DNA of 64,000 nucleotides from Poecilobothrus nobilitatus (Eukaryota; Arthropoda; Insecta; Diptera; Dolichopodidae), in NCBI GenBank assembly GCA_947095535.1, contig OX352772.1, forward strand, positions 148,288,068 to 148,352,067. Reading direction: 5' to 3'. The notes under the pieces are model-generated. The model was not told the origin of the DNA, made no database searches, and was given only the letters and a program-made list of their open reading frames with translations. Shown here piece by piece: positions 1 to 11,582 of this stretch (the stretch's first letter is position 1; the number at the start of each line of letters is the position of its first letter). The position numbers were made by a program, and so were the translations under genes.

Positions 1-852
1 AATGCTTTACTAGAATCTGTATATATTGCGTTTACCTCAAGACCTTTTTCCATAGAAGATAATATATCTGATGTGAAACCTATCAGGCTGGTAGTGGTTG
101 AAAGACCTTTTCTAAAACTAAGTTGTTCTTGATTAAGATAAGGATCTATTATAGATGTAATTTTATCAGTAACAAGTTTTTCAAATAATTTGGGTATAGT
201 CGACTGAATTGCTATACCTCTACAATTGTCTATTAATGCTTTGCCACCTTTTTTGTGAATCGGAATCAGGTTGAGGTTTTCCAAAATTGTGGAAAAGTAC
301 CTGACATAAGGGATCTGTTAAAAATTAATGTAAGTAGGATAGTTAAATTATGAATACAATTATGTAAAAAAATAGGTGGAAGAAGATCAGGACCAGATCC
401 TTTTTTAATATCTAAATTACTAATTTATGAAAAACATCTTCTAATGATAAGTTTAAATTTTAATGAGAGGAATAGTGTTATTTAAGGTCTGGAAATTCAC
501 GTTTCCATACCCTGTTTGCGACTCACGGTACACGTTTTGGAATTTGTGTGCAAAAAATTGCAAATTTCATCAGGGCAGGATGAGACTTTACCATCTAAGG
601 ACATAGAGTTTGAGTAATCTGACGACTTACGTTTTTTATTAACAAATTCAAAAAATTTTATAGGGTTACTTAAAATGGAGCTACCAATATTTTGAACCTA
701 ATTATCGTACGATGCAATGCATTTTATTTTAAATTCATCAGCTAATTTTTTATGCTCATTAATAGTTTCAGAGCTTGGAGCAACTGATGATTTAATAATT
801 TATTTCTACGATTACGTAAAGATCTGAGTTCCCTAGCCAAGGTTCCATTAAT
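1..852 (-). pseudogene. LINE ORF2 fragment: linker and N-terminal reverse transcriptase
   Basis: Reading the minus strand, 1-290 encodes the first RT blocks of a non-LTR retrotransposon: LIPIHKKGG followed by NCRGIAI and an FRKGLSTTTS-type block. From 500 to 700 it encodes the usual linker between endonuclease and RT, with NPIKFFEFVNKKRKSS and then a CPDEICNFL-like block. Stops and frameshifts separate the pieces. The palm motifs (xADD) would lie left of base 1 and are not in view. It continues the endonuclease remnant to its right, so both belong to one antisense LINE. The clade is not resolved. Confidence 0.75.
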
Positions 853-1600
853 TTATCTTTTTTTTAGTATCCTTGGTATGTAATTATCAATTATAGTTGA
901 TAAAATTGTATGAAAATCCAGAACTACTAAATCTAAATTGCGCTGCATTAACAGCTCGTCCCAGTTTATATTAGATAAGGCATTGTTAATGCCTTCGTAA
1001 TTAGAGTTACGGAAGTCATATACAATTTCATTATTGTGGGACTTCGAAAATTGTTGGTTAACTTGAGTTAGTTCTATTGATATTGCATTATGATGGAGTG
1101 GATCCAGTTGATCAATAACAAAAGATAATGATGAGCGGTTAAAATCGCCCAAGACAAAAATATTATCATCCTCTGTCATTAAAGCAATTATAGACTTACA
1201 TATATCTAAGAATTCGTAATAAGAGGATTTATCAGAATTTGAAGGAAAATATACTACTCCTAGATAAATAGTTTTACTACCAGTAAGAATTTTAACAAAT
1301 ATGTATTCAAAAGATAAGGAGTTGTCAGAACATATTAATTCACATGGAACGCCATTTTTGACAGCAATTAGAACACCGCCACCTATAGAGAGACCTGTGG
1401 AAAGGTAGTTACGATCATTTCTATAAATTGACCAATTGTTATCGAGAATTTCTTCATTTTTAAAAGAGTCGCTCAACCAGTTTTCTGTAATCACTAGTAT
1501 ATTAAAATTGCTTATTTGGCGTCGATAAAAGGGTTTTTTATTTTACTTCTTAAACCGCTGCAATTGTGATAGAACATCCTAATAGTGTTATTATAAAGTT
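853..1600 (-). pseudogene. LINE apurinic-like endonuclease (EEP family), 5' part of ORF2
   Basis: The open frame 853-1494 gives about 213 residues of an exonuclease-endonuclease-phosphatase domain, which nicks target DNA in target-primed reverse transcription. Visible motifs are the catalytic-type TENW near the start, GGGVLIAV, a VYFPSN block and the metal-site motif LGDFNRS. The domain start lies further right: 1540-1600 encodes MFYHNCSGLRSK, the usual opening of such ORFs, joined across a one-base frameshift in an A run near 1535. The terminal SDH motif is not evident before the linker. This is a dead copy. Confidence 0.8.
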
Positions 1601-1794
1601 GAGACTTATTTTTATTTTGATAAGTATTAATATGTATTAATATATACCTACATACATATGAATTATAAAATTATTTTATTTTTACAAAATATTTCTTTTG
1701 GTAGTTAAAAATTAATGATTAAAATACTTAAGTAGTTTTAATTGTTAGTTCTTATTTTAAAATTTTTAGCTATAACAATAAAATTAGTTTTTAA

Positions 1795-2076
1795 ATGTAT
1801 TTTAAGTGTTTTATTGTTGGTTGTGGAAGGAAAAAATCCAAAAATCCTGAAGCAAATTTCGTTGAACTTCCGAAAAAGGGGAAAACTTTCATTTGTGATT
1901 TTTATTTTGCCAAATCATTCTTCGATATCATGCTCAATAAAAAAAAATCTAATTTTATTCCTAAAATAGTATTTTACACCAATTTTAAAAATAAAAAGTA
2001 TCTGATTAACTTATTTTTAAAGTTTTTTTGTAACTGCTTTTGTTGTTTCATTTCTAATTTTATAATTTTTATTTAA
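1795..2076 (+). pseudogene. degenerate THAP-type zinc finger
   Basis: A frame of about 93 residues begins CFIVGCGRKK, then NPEANFVELPK, then ICDFYFAKSFF and NFIPKIVF. This order matches the THAP DNA-binding domain: C-x4-C, the FP...K stretch, C-x2-H and the AVPTIF box. About 20 residues holding the conserved Trp appear deleted, and the last zinc ligand His is Tyr (CDFY). THAP domains occur in P-element transposases and in host regulators. A P-element-like fragment lies at 34357, but no link between the two is shown. What follows is AT-rich, without catalytic domains. A chance resemblance is possible but unlikely given the order of four blocks. Confidence 0.45.
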
Positions 2077-2850
2077 TTTAAAAAAAAAATTTAAAAAATG
2101 TAGTTATACTTTTTATTTTTTGTTTGAAATTTTGTTTTTATCGTAATAAATTTAATAAAAAATATTAAAATCTTAGAATAGCTAGTCCCTTTTTTTGAAA
2201 AGTATCATTTAAAGCAGATGTTTACTCCTTCTCATTTTAATATAACGAGAAACTGCTCCTAATTAAAAGAAACGTTAGACAACATGTATACAGAAACATA
2301 CAACATACATAGGTACATATTAATTTTTCTCATCTTTCACCACTTTCTAACAACTCCTTATTGGCTGCTCTAACCTTTTTAGTTTTTAAGTTATGATGAA
2401 ATGATTTTGGGTAAAATGAATAAATTATTTCCCCAATATTGGAAAATTAAATTTTTTATTATACATTTAAATTTAAATTACTGGCTATATTAAAAATTCG
2501 ATACAGCTAATATAAGCCAAGGCTATATTGAACATTTTGTACATAAATAAGTAACTCTCAAATATGTACATATTACAACATACATATATATTAAAATAAC
2601 TAAATATAATCCTTTTCTCTTCTTTATCTTTCTCAATATTTATGTTCTTCAAAAGCATTAAAATTTTAAAAAATTATGACAAATATTCAAATTAAATAAC
2701 GATTCAAATTAAAAATCAAAAGAACTATGTACATACATATTTAATTTTATAATTACATAATTTAAAGCACAATTTTATTTATGTTATTACATACTGTTAA
2801 AAATTTTTAGTCAATTAAATTATAAATCCTCTATAAAAATATTAACCAAA
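2077..2850. other. AT-rich spacer, no gene seen
   Basis: Very AT-rich sequence with homopolymer runs and TACATA-type simple repeats. I see no coding motif, terminal repeat or RNA signature. It ends at the left edge of the tandem array. Confidence 0.6.
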
Positions 2851-3109
2851 TATTAACTCTAAATTCAAATTCAAATAATTTTAGATTTTCTTCTTTTTAT
2901 TTTTCTATATTCAAAGCAATCAAAGTAAAACAAAAACAATACTAATAAATAAAAAAAGATTGAAAAATGCGTTATAGAATACAACCTTAGACATGTACGG
3001 TTTAGTCGAATAGATAACATTTTTATTATACATATTTTGATTATACATTTTATTAACATTATTTTTATTATAACATTTAACAGTGATTTACTTCCCAAGT
3101 TATTTTTTC

Positions 3110-4416
3110 TAAAGTTTTAAAAATAAGTGTTTAAAAAATTCAGATACGATTTACTTATCTATATGTTAATTGTTTATGTTATTAGATACGACGTCAGAAG
3201 CTACTTTTTCCATTATCGATCCGATCTTAATTTCATAGGCGAATTTAACATTTTTGTATCTTGCACAATATCATTTTTACTGACCTGACCTGCCATGCTG
3301 AATACGTTAAAAATTTGTATTTTTCAAAGAATCGATTATATTATGTAAAAGTTCATAGGCACAAATAGGATTATACAGGAAGGTGCTACATTCAGTTTCA
3401 TCTGAACTTATGCTATGTTTCATACATTCATGGTAATTAAAATTAATTTCTACAGGTAATAAGTCACAAGTAATACTAGACAAAAATTTATTGAAGTAGT
3501 TTGCAGCTTCAAGAAGCTCAGATACAATGTTGTCGTTAGTACTTAAAGTTAAATTCCCATTTTTCTCGACTGTCTTATTTAAAACACAGTTTACAACTCT
3601 CCATTTACTTCTAACGTTACCGTAATACTCACTAAATTTGCTGCAGTAAATATCATGGCAAAGTAAATATCATGTCAAAGTGATTTCTGATTTAATTGTC
3701 TTACACAAACTTGGATAATATTTAGACAATCTCTAATCCGAATTAAATTTTTTTTCTCTATTTTCTCTATGGCTAAATTTTTGGACATCCATGGTTTTAA
3801 TTTCTTGATAGGTTTGCTTTTTTTACGCTTCTATTTATATCTAAAAAATGTTGTGCTTGCAATTAAAAAAGATTTTAACTTATTAACAAAAATATTGCAA
3901 GACGTACAGAGATTATCAGAAGTGTAAACATCATTCCAGAACTCAAACCTAAGTAAAAAATTTAAACATTCAAAATCTATTTTTTTAACCATAGAAAAGC
4001 TAGATTTAGTAGCAATAGTAATTTTAGAAACATTATTAAGCAATAGAGCCGTCATACAATGGTCACTAATTTGGGAAACAAAAACTATCACAATCAATTT
4101 CACTTACAGACGCAAAACTTACAAAAATATGATCAAAACAAGTATGAAAAGTTGAACGAGTAGATTGCTTTATTACACTTGTTAAGCCATTGAGCCATTA
4201 AAAATAAGTACTTACTACATCACTACAATTATAGAATAAATCAATATTCCTATCACCTAATAAAATCAAATTATCACATACATAACATCACTAATTAAAC
4301 TATCCAATTCATCAAAAAAGACACCTCTATTCAAATTACATTCATGAAGCCTATAAATACCGTTTACTGTAAACCTATTCTCATTAACAGTAAAGTTAAT
4401 TTTTATGATACCAGCA
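3110..4416 (-). pseudogene. LINE ORF2 remnant in unit copy 1 (endonuclease and linker)
   Basis: On the minus strand 4417 to about 4100 encodes VNGIYRLHE, FFDELDSLI and ILLGDRNID, the metal-binding GD-N motif of an EEP endonuclease, then CFDHIFV. 3831-4103 carries QISDH, the catalytic SDH signature, and the start of the linker. 3450-3560 holds a LSTNDNIVSELLEAANYFN-like linker block that precedes RT in these elements. The N-terminus of the endonuclease is lost, replaced by the second 196-bp repeat copy, and the RT is missing. Multiple stops make it a pseudogene. Confidence 0.7.
3828..4023. repeat. 196-bp internal duplication, first member (unit copy 1)
   Basis: 196 bp beginning CTTCTATTTATATC and ending GCAATAGTAATT recur at 4417-4612 with about three substitutions. 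The member here is in its native place just after the endonuclease SDH block. The same pair lies at 8774-8969/9363-9558 and 13720-13915/14309-14504. Confidence 0.95.
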
Positions 4417-4612
4417 CTTCTATTTATATCTAAAAAATGTTGTGCTTGCAATTAAAAAAGATTTTAACTTATTAACAAAAATATTGCAAGACGTACAGGG
4501 ATTATCAGAAGCGTAAGCATCATTCCAGAACTCAAACCTAAGTAAAAAATTTAAACATTCAAAATCTATTTTTTTAACCATAGAAAAGCTAGATTTAGTA
4601 GCAATAGTAATT
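4417..4612. repeat. 196-bp internal duplication, second member (unit copy 1)
   Basis: The displaced copy of 3828-4023. It replaces the N-terminal endonuclease coding sequence and is read there in a different frame. It ends 12 bases before the palindrome at 4625. Equivalent members in the other units are 9363-9558 and 14309-14504. Confidence 0.95.
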
Positions 4613-4624
4613 ACCGAATTAATT

Positions 4625-4663
4625 AGGGGTATTAGTTAATTAACGTAATTAACGAATACCCCT
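4625..4663. repeat. 39-nt near-perfect palindrome (unit copy 1)
   Basis: Begins AGGGGTATTAGTTAATTA and ends with its reverse complement around a three-base centre, with 17 of 18 positions pairing. It can form a cruciform or RNA hairpin. Identical copies lie in the other units. Confidence 0.9.
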
Positions 4664-5039
4664 ACTCTTCCACTTGCATAAGAATTGTTGTATGTAGCTA
4701 AAAAATAATATTTTGAAATATTATGGTCATTGGTTTAATGATTAGGTAATTAAAGATCCATATTTCTGAAACAAATATTAAATGCGGTGTCTTTGCAAAA
4801 GTATCAAGATGTACAACTTGACAAAACAAAATTTTTCCGTAAACTCCTAATATTCTGATGTGTACAAAAAAGTCTACAAGAAAAATTATCATTTAATTTT
4901 TAATCAAATAATACATCAAATTCTGAAAAATAAAATCCATAGGAACGTTATTGAAATCAAAATTAGCACTCATTTATTGTTGAAAATGTATTATTATTTA
5001 AAAAAAAAATTAAGAATTATAATTTGTTTAGATGCTCAA

Positions 5040-5818
5040 ATGAATTTATTTTATTAACCATATTACCAGCTGTTTTCCTCATTAATACAGATGAATTGCT
5101 GAACCACAGCTATTGTAACTCTTTTCCTCCTTTACTTTCCTTGCAGCAGCTAGTAATGTGTATAGGTTGTTAAACTTTTGTTGATATAAATTTTCTTTTT
5201 GTTATTTTCTTCAATTACAGATGTAATTAACTTGCTTCTTTCTGATGTTTTAGCTTTCATTATTTTCTTTTTGTTATTTGAATTAGTAAAATGTACACAG
5301 AGAATTTTATGTTTATTTTATTTTCCATTGTTAATGTTTCTTATATAGTACTTTCCAATTTGATTTTCTGTCAAGTATATATTCAAACATTTATTTGCCA
5401 TGCTTTGAAAAGTGACAACAGCATGTTTCTATTTATTTTGTTTAAGCTACTTGTTTCAATTATATTTTCTTTCTCTTTCAGCTGCAACCAATTAACGTTA
5501 TTCTCGAGATTATATGCTTTTTTTTTCAAAATCTCCTTTTCTTATTGCAGATTAGAAAATCACTTTTGACTTTTAAATGACTTTTAAATTTTTGATCTCA
5601 TCATAAAGCATTTCCAAAGTAACTGCTTGTTGCGTTTGTTGTTGTATGCACTGTCCATTGATATTCATATTGTGATTATTCGCTATATCAGTATTATTGA
5701 ATGTGTGTGTAGAAGTAGTAGGAGTAGTGCTAAATTCACTAGTCAGCGGGTTAATAATATCACTATTGGTTGATAGAGTGATAGGAAAATTATCTAATAT
5801 TGTATTAGTATCCATTTT
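5040..5818 (-). pseudogene. LINE ORF1-like remnant (unit copy 1)
   Basis: A minus-strand frame starting at 5815 gives 80 residues. A Thr/Ser/Asn-rich head is followed by a QQQTQQAVTLEMLYDEIKNL stretch. After a stop, other frames continue with Lys/Glu-rich, Leu-spaced sequence (LQEKEIL-like, LQLKEKEN) typical of the coiled coil of LINE ORF1 proteins. It lies upstream of the endonuclease remnant in the same orientation, as ORF1 should. No zinc knuckle or RRM is visible. The assignment rests mainly on position and coiled-coil character. Confidence 0.45.
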
Positions 5819-5879
5819 ATGAGTACTACATGATGAAGTAGAAGTGATCGGAATGTTCCCTCTATTGGATGCTCAAAAT

Positions 5880-6636
5880 GTAGAGGAGATAAAAGTGAGT
5901 AATGGACCTTAAAAAAATGATTATGTTAATACCGTTATTTTTAGAATAAAAAAGCTTTAAATGATATTTTTTTAAAGAGTTCGTCATTTGTAAAGAGATC
6001 ATTTTTAATTTTACGCTCCAATAAATCTCGTTCTATGACACCTAGATATGTAGTTGATAATGTTTTAGAAAGGAAATTTCGTAGGCTTTTTGAAATTGGT
6101 GGTTTAATTTTATCTTATAGAGTTCCAATTTTATAGATATAGAACTCAATTAAATTATTTAGGTACCCAAAAATGTGTTAAGCCCCATCTCTCTCAAACG
6201 GATGAGAATAGATTCCACTATTTTTAATACCCCAACTAATTGAGAATCTGACTCACACGATTATATCGATACTAAAGACAATACCTTGATTTCTCACTAA
6301 ATTTATCGTTTCTAAATCCGTGATATTCTAGATCCCTCCCAATGCAGAATCTTGCACATGTCAATATTCTGTAAAAGGCAAATAATCCATATTTTGTAAC
6401 CAACTCTAAAATCGCACCTAATTATTTTTTAGATACATATTTTATGTTACATAATAACTATCTCAACAAAGAACATTACTTTATGTGGGGGCTGCCGAAA
6501 CTACGAAAGGGCTTCTAATTCGGAATCTCGCACATATAAATACCCTGATCTTAAATTCCACCCTAAGATTTCTCCTATTTGAGAATCTCGCATATAAACC
6601 TCTATAAATATTCTGGAAAAAGTGAATACCCTGATT
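5880..6636. repeat. AT-rich region with short dispersed motif (Q), unit copy 1
   Basis: No coding signal. Contains scattered copies of a short motif, GAATCTCGCACATATAAA or similar, followed by CTCTATAAATATTCTGG and GAATACCCTGATT. Related sequence recurs at 18181-18235 and 18450-18548. The same region lies at 10826-11582 and 15772-16528. Repeat R is inserted right after GAATACCCTGATT. Confidence 0.5.
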
Positions 6637-7796
6637 ATACCCGTATGAACTATGTTCAAGGGTATAATTAATTTACCATTACGTTTGTGACACCTTAAAG
6701 GAGTCGAGCTAGATATAGTGCAAAGGTATGGATCGGCTCAGGATCGAATTCTGAGTCGATTAAGCCATGTACGTCCGTCCGTCCGTCTGTCAGTCCGCAC
6801 GATAACTAAAAAGCATTCGTCACATTTTTCGTCGAAAAATTGTTAGTTTTGCTATTTAAATCCAACATTTTCGGTCGGCGGGTTTGAGTAGCTGCCATAC
6901 AACTTTATTCTTTATATAGAAATAACTCAGTATCTCTTCTAACTAGATTTCTGAAATTTTGCAAATGATGATCAAGTTTTATGGCAACAACTTGTGTAAA
7001 ATTTGGTTGGTCTACAGCAGTCGGTTCATGCTTCTTGCACCTCTTGGAACTTAACGAAGATAGGCGTCTGAAATCTTGCAAATAATGGTCAAGTTTTATG
7101 GCAACAACTTCGGTAAAATTTGGTTGTGGTAGTGCGGCGAATTCGGGTAGCTGACATGCAACTTCTTCGTTTAAATGAGAATAACTCAGTGTCTATTGAA
7201 GCTCGGTATCTGAAATTTTGTGAAGAGGTGTCAAGTTACATGCCAATAACTTTTGCAAACTTTGGTTGGTCTAGAGCAGCCGGTTCAGGCTTCTTGCACT
7301 TCTTGGAACTTCATGAAGCTAGGGGACTGAAATCCTGCGAATGATGATGAAGTTTTATGGCTACAACTTCTGTAAAATTTAGTTGTGCTGGTGCAACGGG
7401 TTCAGGTAGCTGCCATACAACTCCATACAATATACAACATGCCATACAACATGGCTTTTCTGCAAAATTGTTAGTTTTGCTATTTAAATCTAGCATTTTC
7501 GGCCGCGGGGTCCGAGTAGCTGCCATACAACTTCTTCCTTTAAATGGAATTAACTCAGTTTCTATTCAATCTAAGTATCTGAAATTTTGTAAATGATGAT
7601 TTATGGCAACAACTTCTGCAAAATTTGGTTGTTATGGTATGACAGGTTCGGATAGCTGCCATACAACTTCTTTTTTTAAATGAAAATAACTCAGTGTCTA
7701 CTGAAGCTAGGAATTTTAAATTTAGTAAAGACGTGTCGAGTTACATGATAACAACTTTTGTAAAATTTGGTTCGTCTAAATTAACCGGGAGAGATA
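6637..7796 (+). mobile_element. repeat R, 3'-truncated copy in unit copy 1
   Basis: Begins ATACCCGTATGAAC, then GGGTATAAT, GAGCTAGATATA, GGTATGGATCGG and GTCCGTCCGTCCGTCTG, followed by a degenerate array of modules. Each module contains GCTGCCATACAACTTC and TTTATGGCAACAACTTC. It is cut at the unit junction. The matching copy in unit 2 lies at 11583-12742. Confidence 0.8.
7120..7344 (+). other. recurrent 74-codon frame inside repeat R (questionable coding)
   Basis: An open frame with RRIRVADMQLLRLNENNSVS, then FGWSRAAGSGFLH and ELHEARGLKS. Versions occur at 12066-12290 and 17012-17236 (plus) and at 30477-30710, 30736-30960 and 49317-49541 (minus), always in R modules. Openness across diverged copies is notable, but the frame has no recognisable domain and lies in a tandem array. 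It may be a by-product of the repeat sequence. Confidence 0.25.
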
Positions 7797-8055
7797 TATT
7801 AACTCTAAATTCAAATTCAAATAATTTTAGATTTTCTTCTTTTTATTTTTCTATATTCAAAGCAATCAAAGTAAAACAAAAACAATACTAATAAATAAAA
7901 AAAGATTGAAAAATGCGTTATAGAATACAACCTTAGACATGTACGGTTTAGTCGAATAGATAACATTTTTATTATACATATTTTGATTATACATTTTATT
8001 AACATTATCTTTATTATAACATTTAACAGTGATTTACTTCCCAAGTTATTTTTTC

Positions 8056-9362
8056 TAAAGTTTTAAAAATAAGTGTTTAAAAAATTCAGATACGATTTAC
8101 TTATCTATATGTTAATTGTTTATGTTATTAGATACGACGTCAGAAGCTACTTTTTCCATTATCGATCCGATCTTAATTTCATAGGCGAATTTAACATTTT
8201 TGTATCTTGCACAATATCATTTTTACTGACCTGACCTGCCATGCTGAATACGTTAAAAATTTGTATTTTTCAAAGAATCGATTATATTATGTAAAAGTTC
8301 ATAGGCACAAATAGGATTATACAGGAAGGTGCTAAATTCAGTTTCATCTGAACTTATGCTATGTTTCATACATTCATGGTAATTAAAATTAATTTCTACA
8401 GGTAATAAGTCACAAGTAATACTAGACAAAAATTTATTGAAGTAGTTTGCAGCTTCAAGAAGCTCAGATACAATGTTGTCGTTAGTACTTAAAGTTAAAT
8501 TCCCATTTTTCTCGACTGTCTTATTTAAAACACAGTTTACAACTCTCCATTTACTTCTAACGTTACCGTAATACTCACTAAATTTGCTGCAGTAAATATC
8601 ATGGCAAAGTAAATATCATGTCAAAGTGATTTCTGATTTAATTGTCTTACACAAACTTGGATAATATTTAGACAATCTCTAATCCGAATTAAATTTTTTT
8701 TCTCTATTTTCTCTATGGCTAAATTTTTGGACATCCATGGTTTTAATTTCTTGATAGGTTTGCTTTTTTTACGCTTCTATTTATATCTAAAAAATGTTGT
8801 GCTTGCAATTAAAAAAGATTTTAACTTATTAACAAAAATATTGCAAGACGTACAGAGATTATCAGAAGCGTAAACATCATTCCAGAACTCAAACCTAAGT
8901 AAAAAATTTAAACATTCAAAATCTATTTTTTTAACCATAGAAAAGCTAGATTTAGTAGCAATAGTAATTTTAGAAACATTATTAAGCAATAGAGCCGTCA
9001 TACAATGGTCACTAATTTGGGAAACAAAAACTATCACAATCAATTTCACTTACAGACGCAAAACTTACAAAAATATGATCAAAACAAGTATGAAAAGTTG
9101 AACGAGTAGATTGCTTTATTACACTTGTTAAGCCATTGAGCCATTAAAAATAAGTACTTACTACATCACTACAATTATAGAATAAATCAATATTCCTATC
9201 ACCTAATAAAATCAAATTATCACATACATAACATCACTAATTAAACTATCCAATTCATCAAAAAAGACACCTCTATTCAAATTACATTCATGAAGCCTAT
9301 AAATACCGTTTACTGTAAACCTATTCTCATTAACAGTAAAGTTAATTTTTATGATACCAGCA
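8056..9362 (-). pseudogene. LINE ORF2 remnant in unit copy 2
   Basis: Same content as the remnant in copy 1, shifted by 4,946 bases. One difference lies in the SDH-containing frame, where a Thr codon is Ala (TSDN versus ASDN) near 8870. No selection on coding is evident. Confidence 0.7.
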
Positions 9363-9570
9363 CTTCTATTTATATCTAAAAAATGTTGTGCTTGCAATTA
9401 AAAAAGATTTTAACTTATTAACAAAAATATTGCAAGACGTACAGGGATTATCAGAAGCGTAAGCATCATTCCAGAACTCAAACCTAAGTAAAAAATTTAA
9501 ACATTCAAAATCTATTTTTTTAACCATAGAAAAGCTAGATTTAGTAGCAATAGTAATTACCGAATTAATT

Positions 9571-9609
9571 AGGGGTATTAGTTAATTAACGTAATTAACG
9601 AATACCCCT
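9571..9609. repeat. 39-nt palindrome (unit copy 2)
   Basis: Identical to the palindrome at 4625-4663, in the same position next to the displaced 196-bp repeat. Confidence 0.9.
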
Positions 9610-9985
9610 ACTCTTCCACTTGCATAAGAATTGTTGTATGTAGCTAAAAAATAATATTTTGAAATATTATGGTCATTGGTTTAATGATTAGGTAATTAAA
9701 GATCCATATTTCTGAAACAAATATTAAATGCGGTGTCTTTGCAAAAGTATCAAGATGTACAACTTGACAAAACAAAATTTTTCCGTAAACTCCTAATATT
9801 CTGATGTGTACAAAAAAGTCTACAAGAAAAATTATCATTTAATTTTTAATCAAATAATACATCAAATTCTGAAAAATAAAATCCATAGGAACGTTATTGA
9901 AATCAAAATTAGCACTCATTTATTGTTGAAAATGTATTATTATTTAAAAAAAAAATTAAGAATTATAATTTGTTTAGATGCTCAA

Positions 9986-10764
9986 ATGAATTTATTTTAT
10001 TAACCATATCACCAGCTGTTTTCCTCATTAATACAGATGAATTGCTGAACCACAGCTATTGTAACTCTTTTCCTCCTTTACTTTCCTTGCAGCAGCTAGT
10101 AATGTGTATAGGTTGTTAAACTTTTGTTGATATAAATTTTCTTTTTGTTATTTTCTTCAATTACAGATGTAATTAACTTGCTTCTTTCTGATGTTTTAGC
10201 TTTCATTATTTTCTTTTTGTTATTTGAATTAGTAAAATGTACACAGAGAATTTTATGTTTATTTTATTTTCCATTGTTAATGTTTCTTATATAGTACTTT
10301 CCAATTTGATTTTCTGTCAAGTATATATTCAAACATTTATTTGCCATGCTTTGAAAAGTGACAACAGCATGTTTCTATTTATTTTGTTTAAGCTACTTGT
10401 TTCAATTATATTTTCTTTCTCTTTCAGCTGCAACCAATTAACGTTATTCTCGAGATTATATGCTTTTTTTTTCAAAATCTCCTTTTCTTATTGCAGATTA
10501 GAAAATCACTTTTGACTTTTAAATGACTTTTAAATTTTTGATCTCATCATAAAGCATTTCCAAAGTAACTGCTTGTTGCGTTTGTTGTTGTATGCACTGT
10601 CCATTGATATTCATATTGTGATTATTCGCTATATCAGTATTATTGAATGTGTGTGTAGAAGTAGTAGGAGTAGTGCTAAATTCACTAGTCAGCGGGTTAA
10701 TAATATCACTATTGGTTGATAGAGTGATAGGAAAATTATCTAATATTGTATTAGTATCCATTTT
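9986..10764 (-). pseudogene. LINE ORF1-like remnant (unit copy 2)
   Basis: Same as the copy 1 remnant, in the same place in the unit, with the 80-residue opening frame identical. Confidence 0.45.
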
Positions 10765-11582
10765 ATGAGTACTACATGATGAAGTAGAAGTGATCGGAAT
10801 GTTCCCTCTATTGGATGCTCAAAATGTAGAGGAGATAAAAGTGAGTAATGGACCTTAAAAAAATGATTATGTTAATACCGTTATTTTTAGAATAAAAAAG
10901 CTTTAAATGATATTTTTTTAAAGAGTTCGTCATTTGTAAAGAGATCATTTTTAATTTTACGCTCCAATAAATCTCGTTCTATGACACCTAGATATGTAGT
11001 TGATAATGTTTTAGAAAGGAAATTTCGTAGGCTTTTTGAAATTGGTGGTTTAATTTTATCTTATAGAGTTCCAATTTTATAGATATAGAACTCAATTAAA
11101 TTATTTAGGTACCCAAAAATGTGTTAAGCCCCATCTCTCTCAAACGGATGAGAATAGATTCCACTATTTTTAATACCCCAACTAATTGAGAATCTGACTC
11201 ACACGATTATATCGATACTAAAGACAATACCTTGATTTCTCACTAAATTTATCGTTTCTAAATCCGTGATATTCTAGATCCCTCCCAATGCAGAATCTTG
11301 CACATGTCAATATTCTGTAAAAGGCAAATAATCCATATTTTGTAACCAACTCTAAAATCGCACCTAATTATTTTTTAGATACATATTTTATGTTACATAA
11401 TAACTATCTCAACAAGGAACATTACTTTATGTGGGGGCTGCCGAAACTACGAAAGGGCTTCTAATTCGGAATCTCGCACATATAAATACCCTGATCTTAA
11501 ATTCCACCCTAAGATTTCTCCTATTTGAGAATCTCGCATATAAACCTCTATAAATATTCTGGAAAAAGTGAATACCCTGATT

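Larger units (their letters stand above)
2851..7796. repeat. 4,946-bp tandem unit, copy 1
   Basis: The sequence from TATTAACTCT at 2851 recurs at 7797 and 12743 with identical 4,946-bp spacing and almost no differences. Copy 1 has private bases, such as C for A near 3396, a TTACC for TCACC change near 5066, and AAG for AGG near 6470. Left of 2851 the sequence is unique. Contents in order: antisense LINE ORF2 remnant, 196-bp duplication, palindrome, antisense ORF1 remnant, an AT-rich region with GAATCTCGC-like motifs, and the first 1.16 kb of repeat R. Confidence 0.95.

Noticed and set aside
2871..3098. 75-residue minus-strand frame, identical in all three units
   Set aside because: Ile/Leu/Phe-rich translation of AT-rich DNA. 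Identity only reflects the tandem duplication.
5291..5569. Hydrophobic 92-residue plus-strand frame, repeated in each tandem unit
   Set aside because: It is the complement of the AT-rich coiled-coil ORF1 remnant. Its hydrophobicity follows from T-rich sequence.
6771..6805. GTCC short repeats that look like a CRISPR or telomere-like array
   Set aside because: A four-base microsatellite inside the R leader, without spacers of regular size and in a eukaryotic context.
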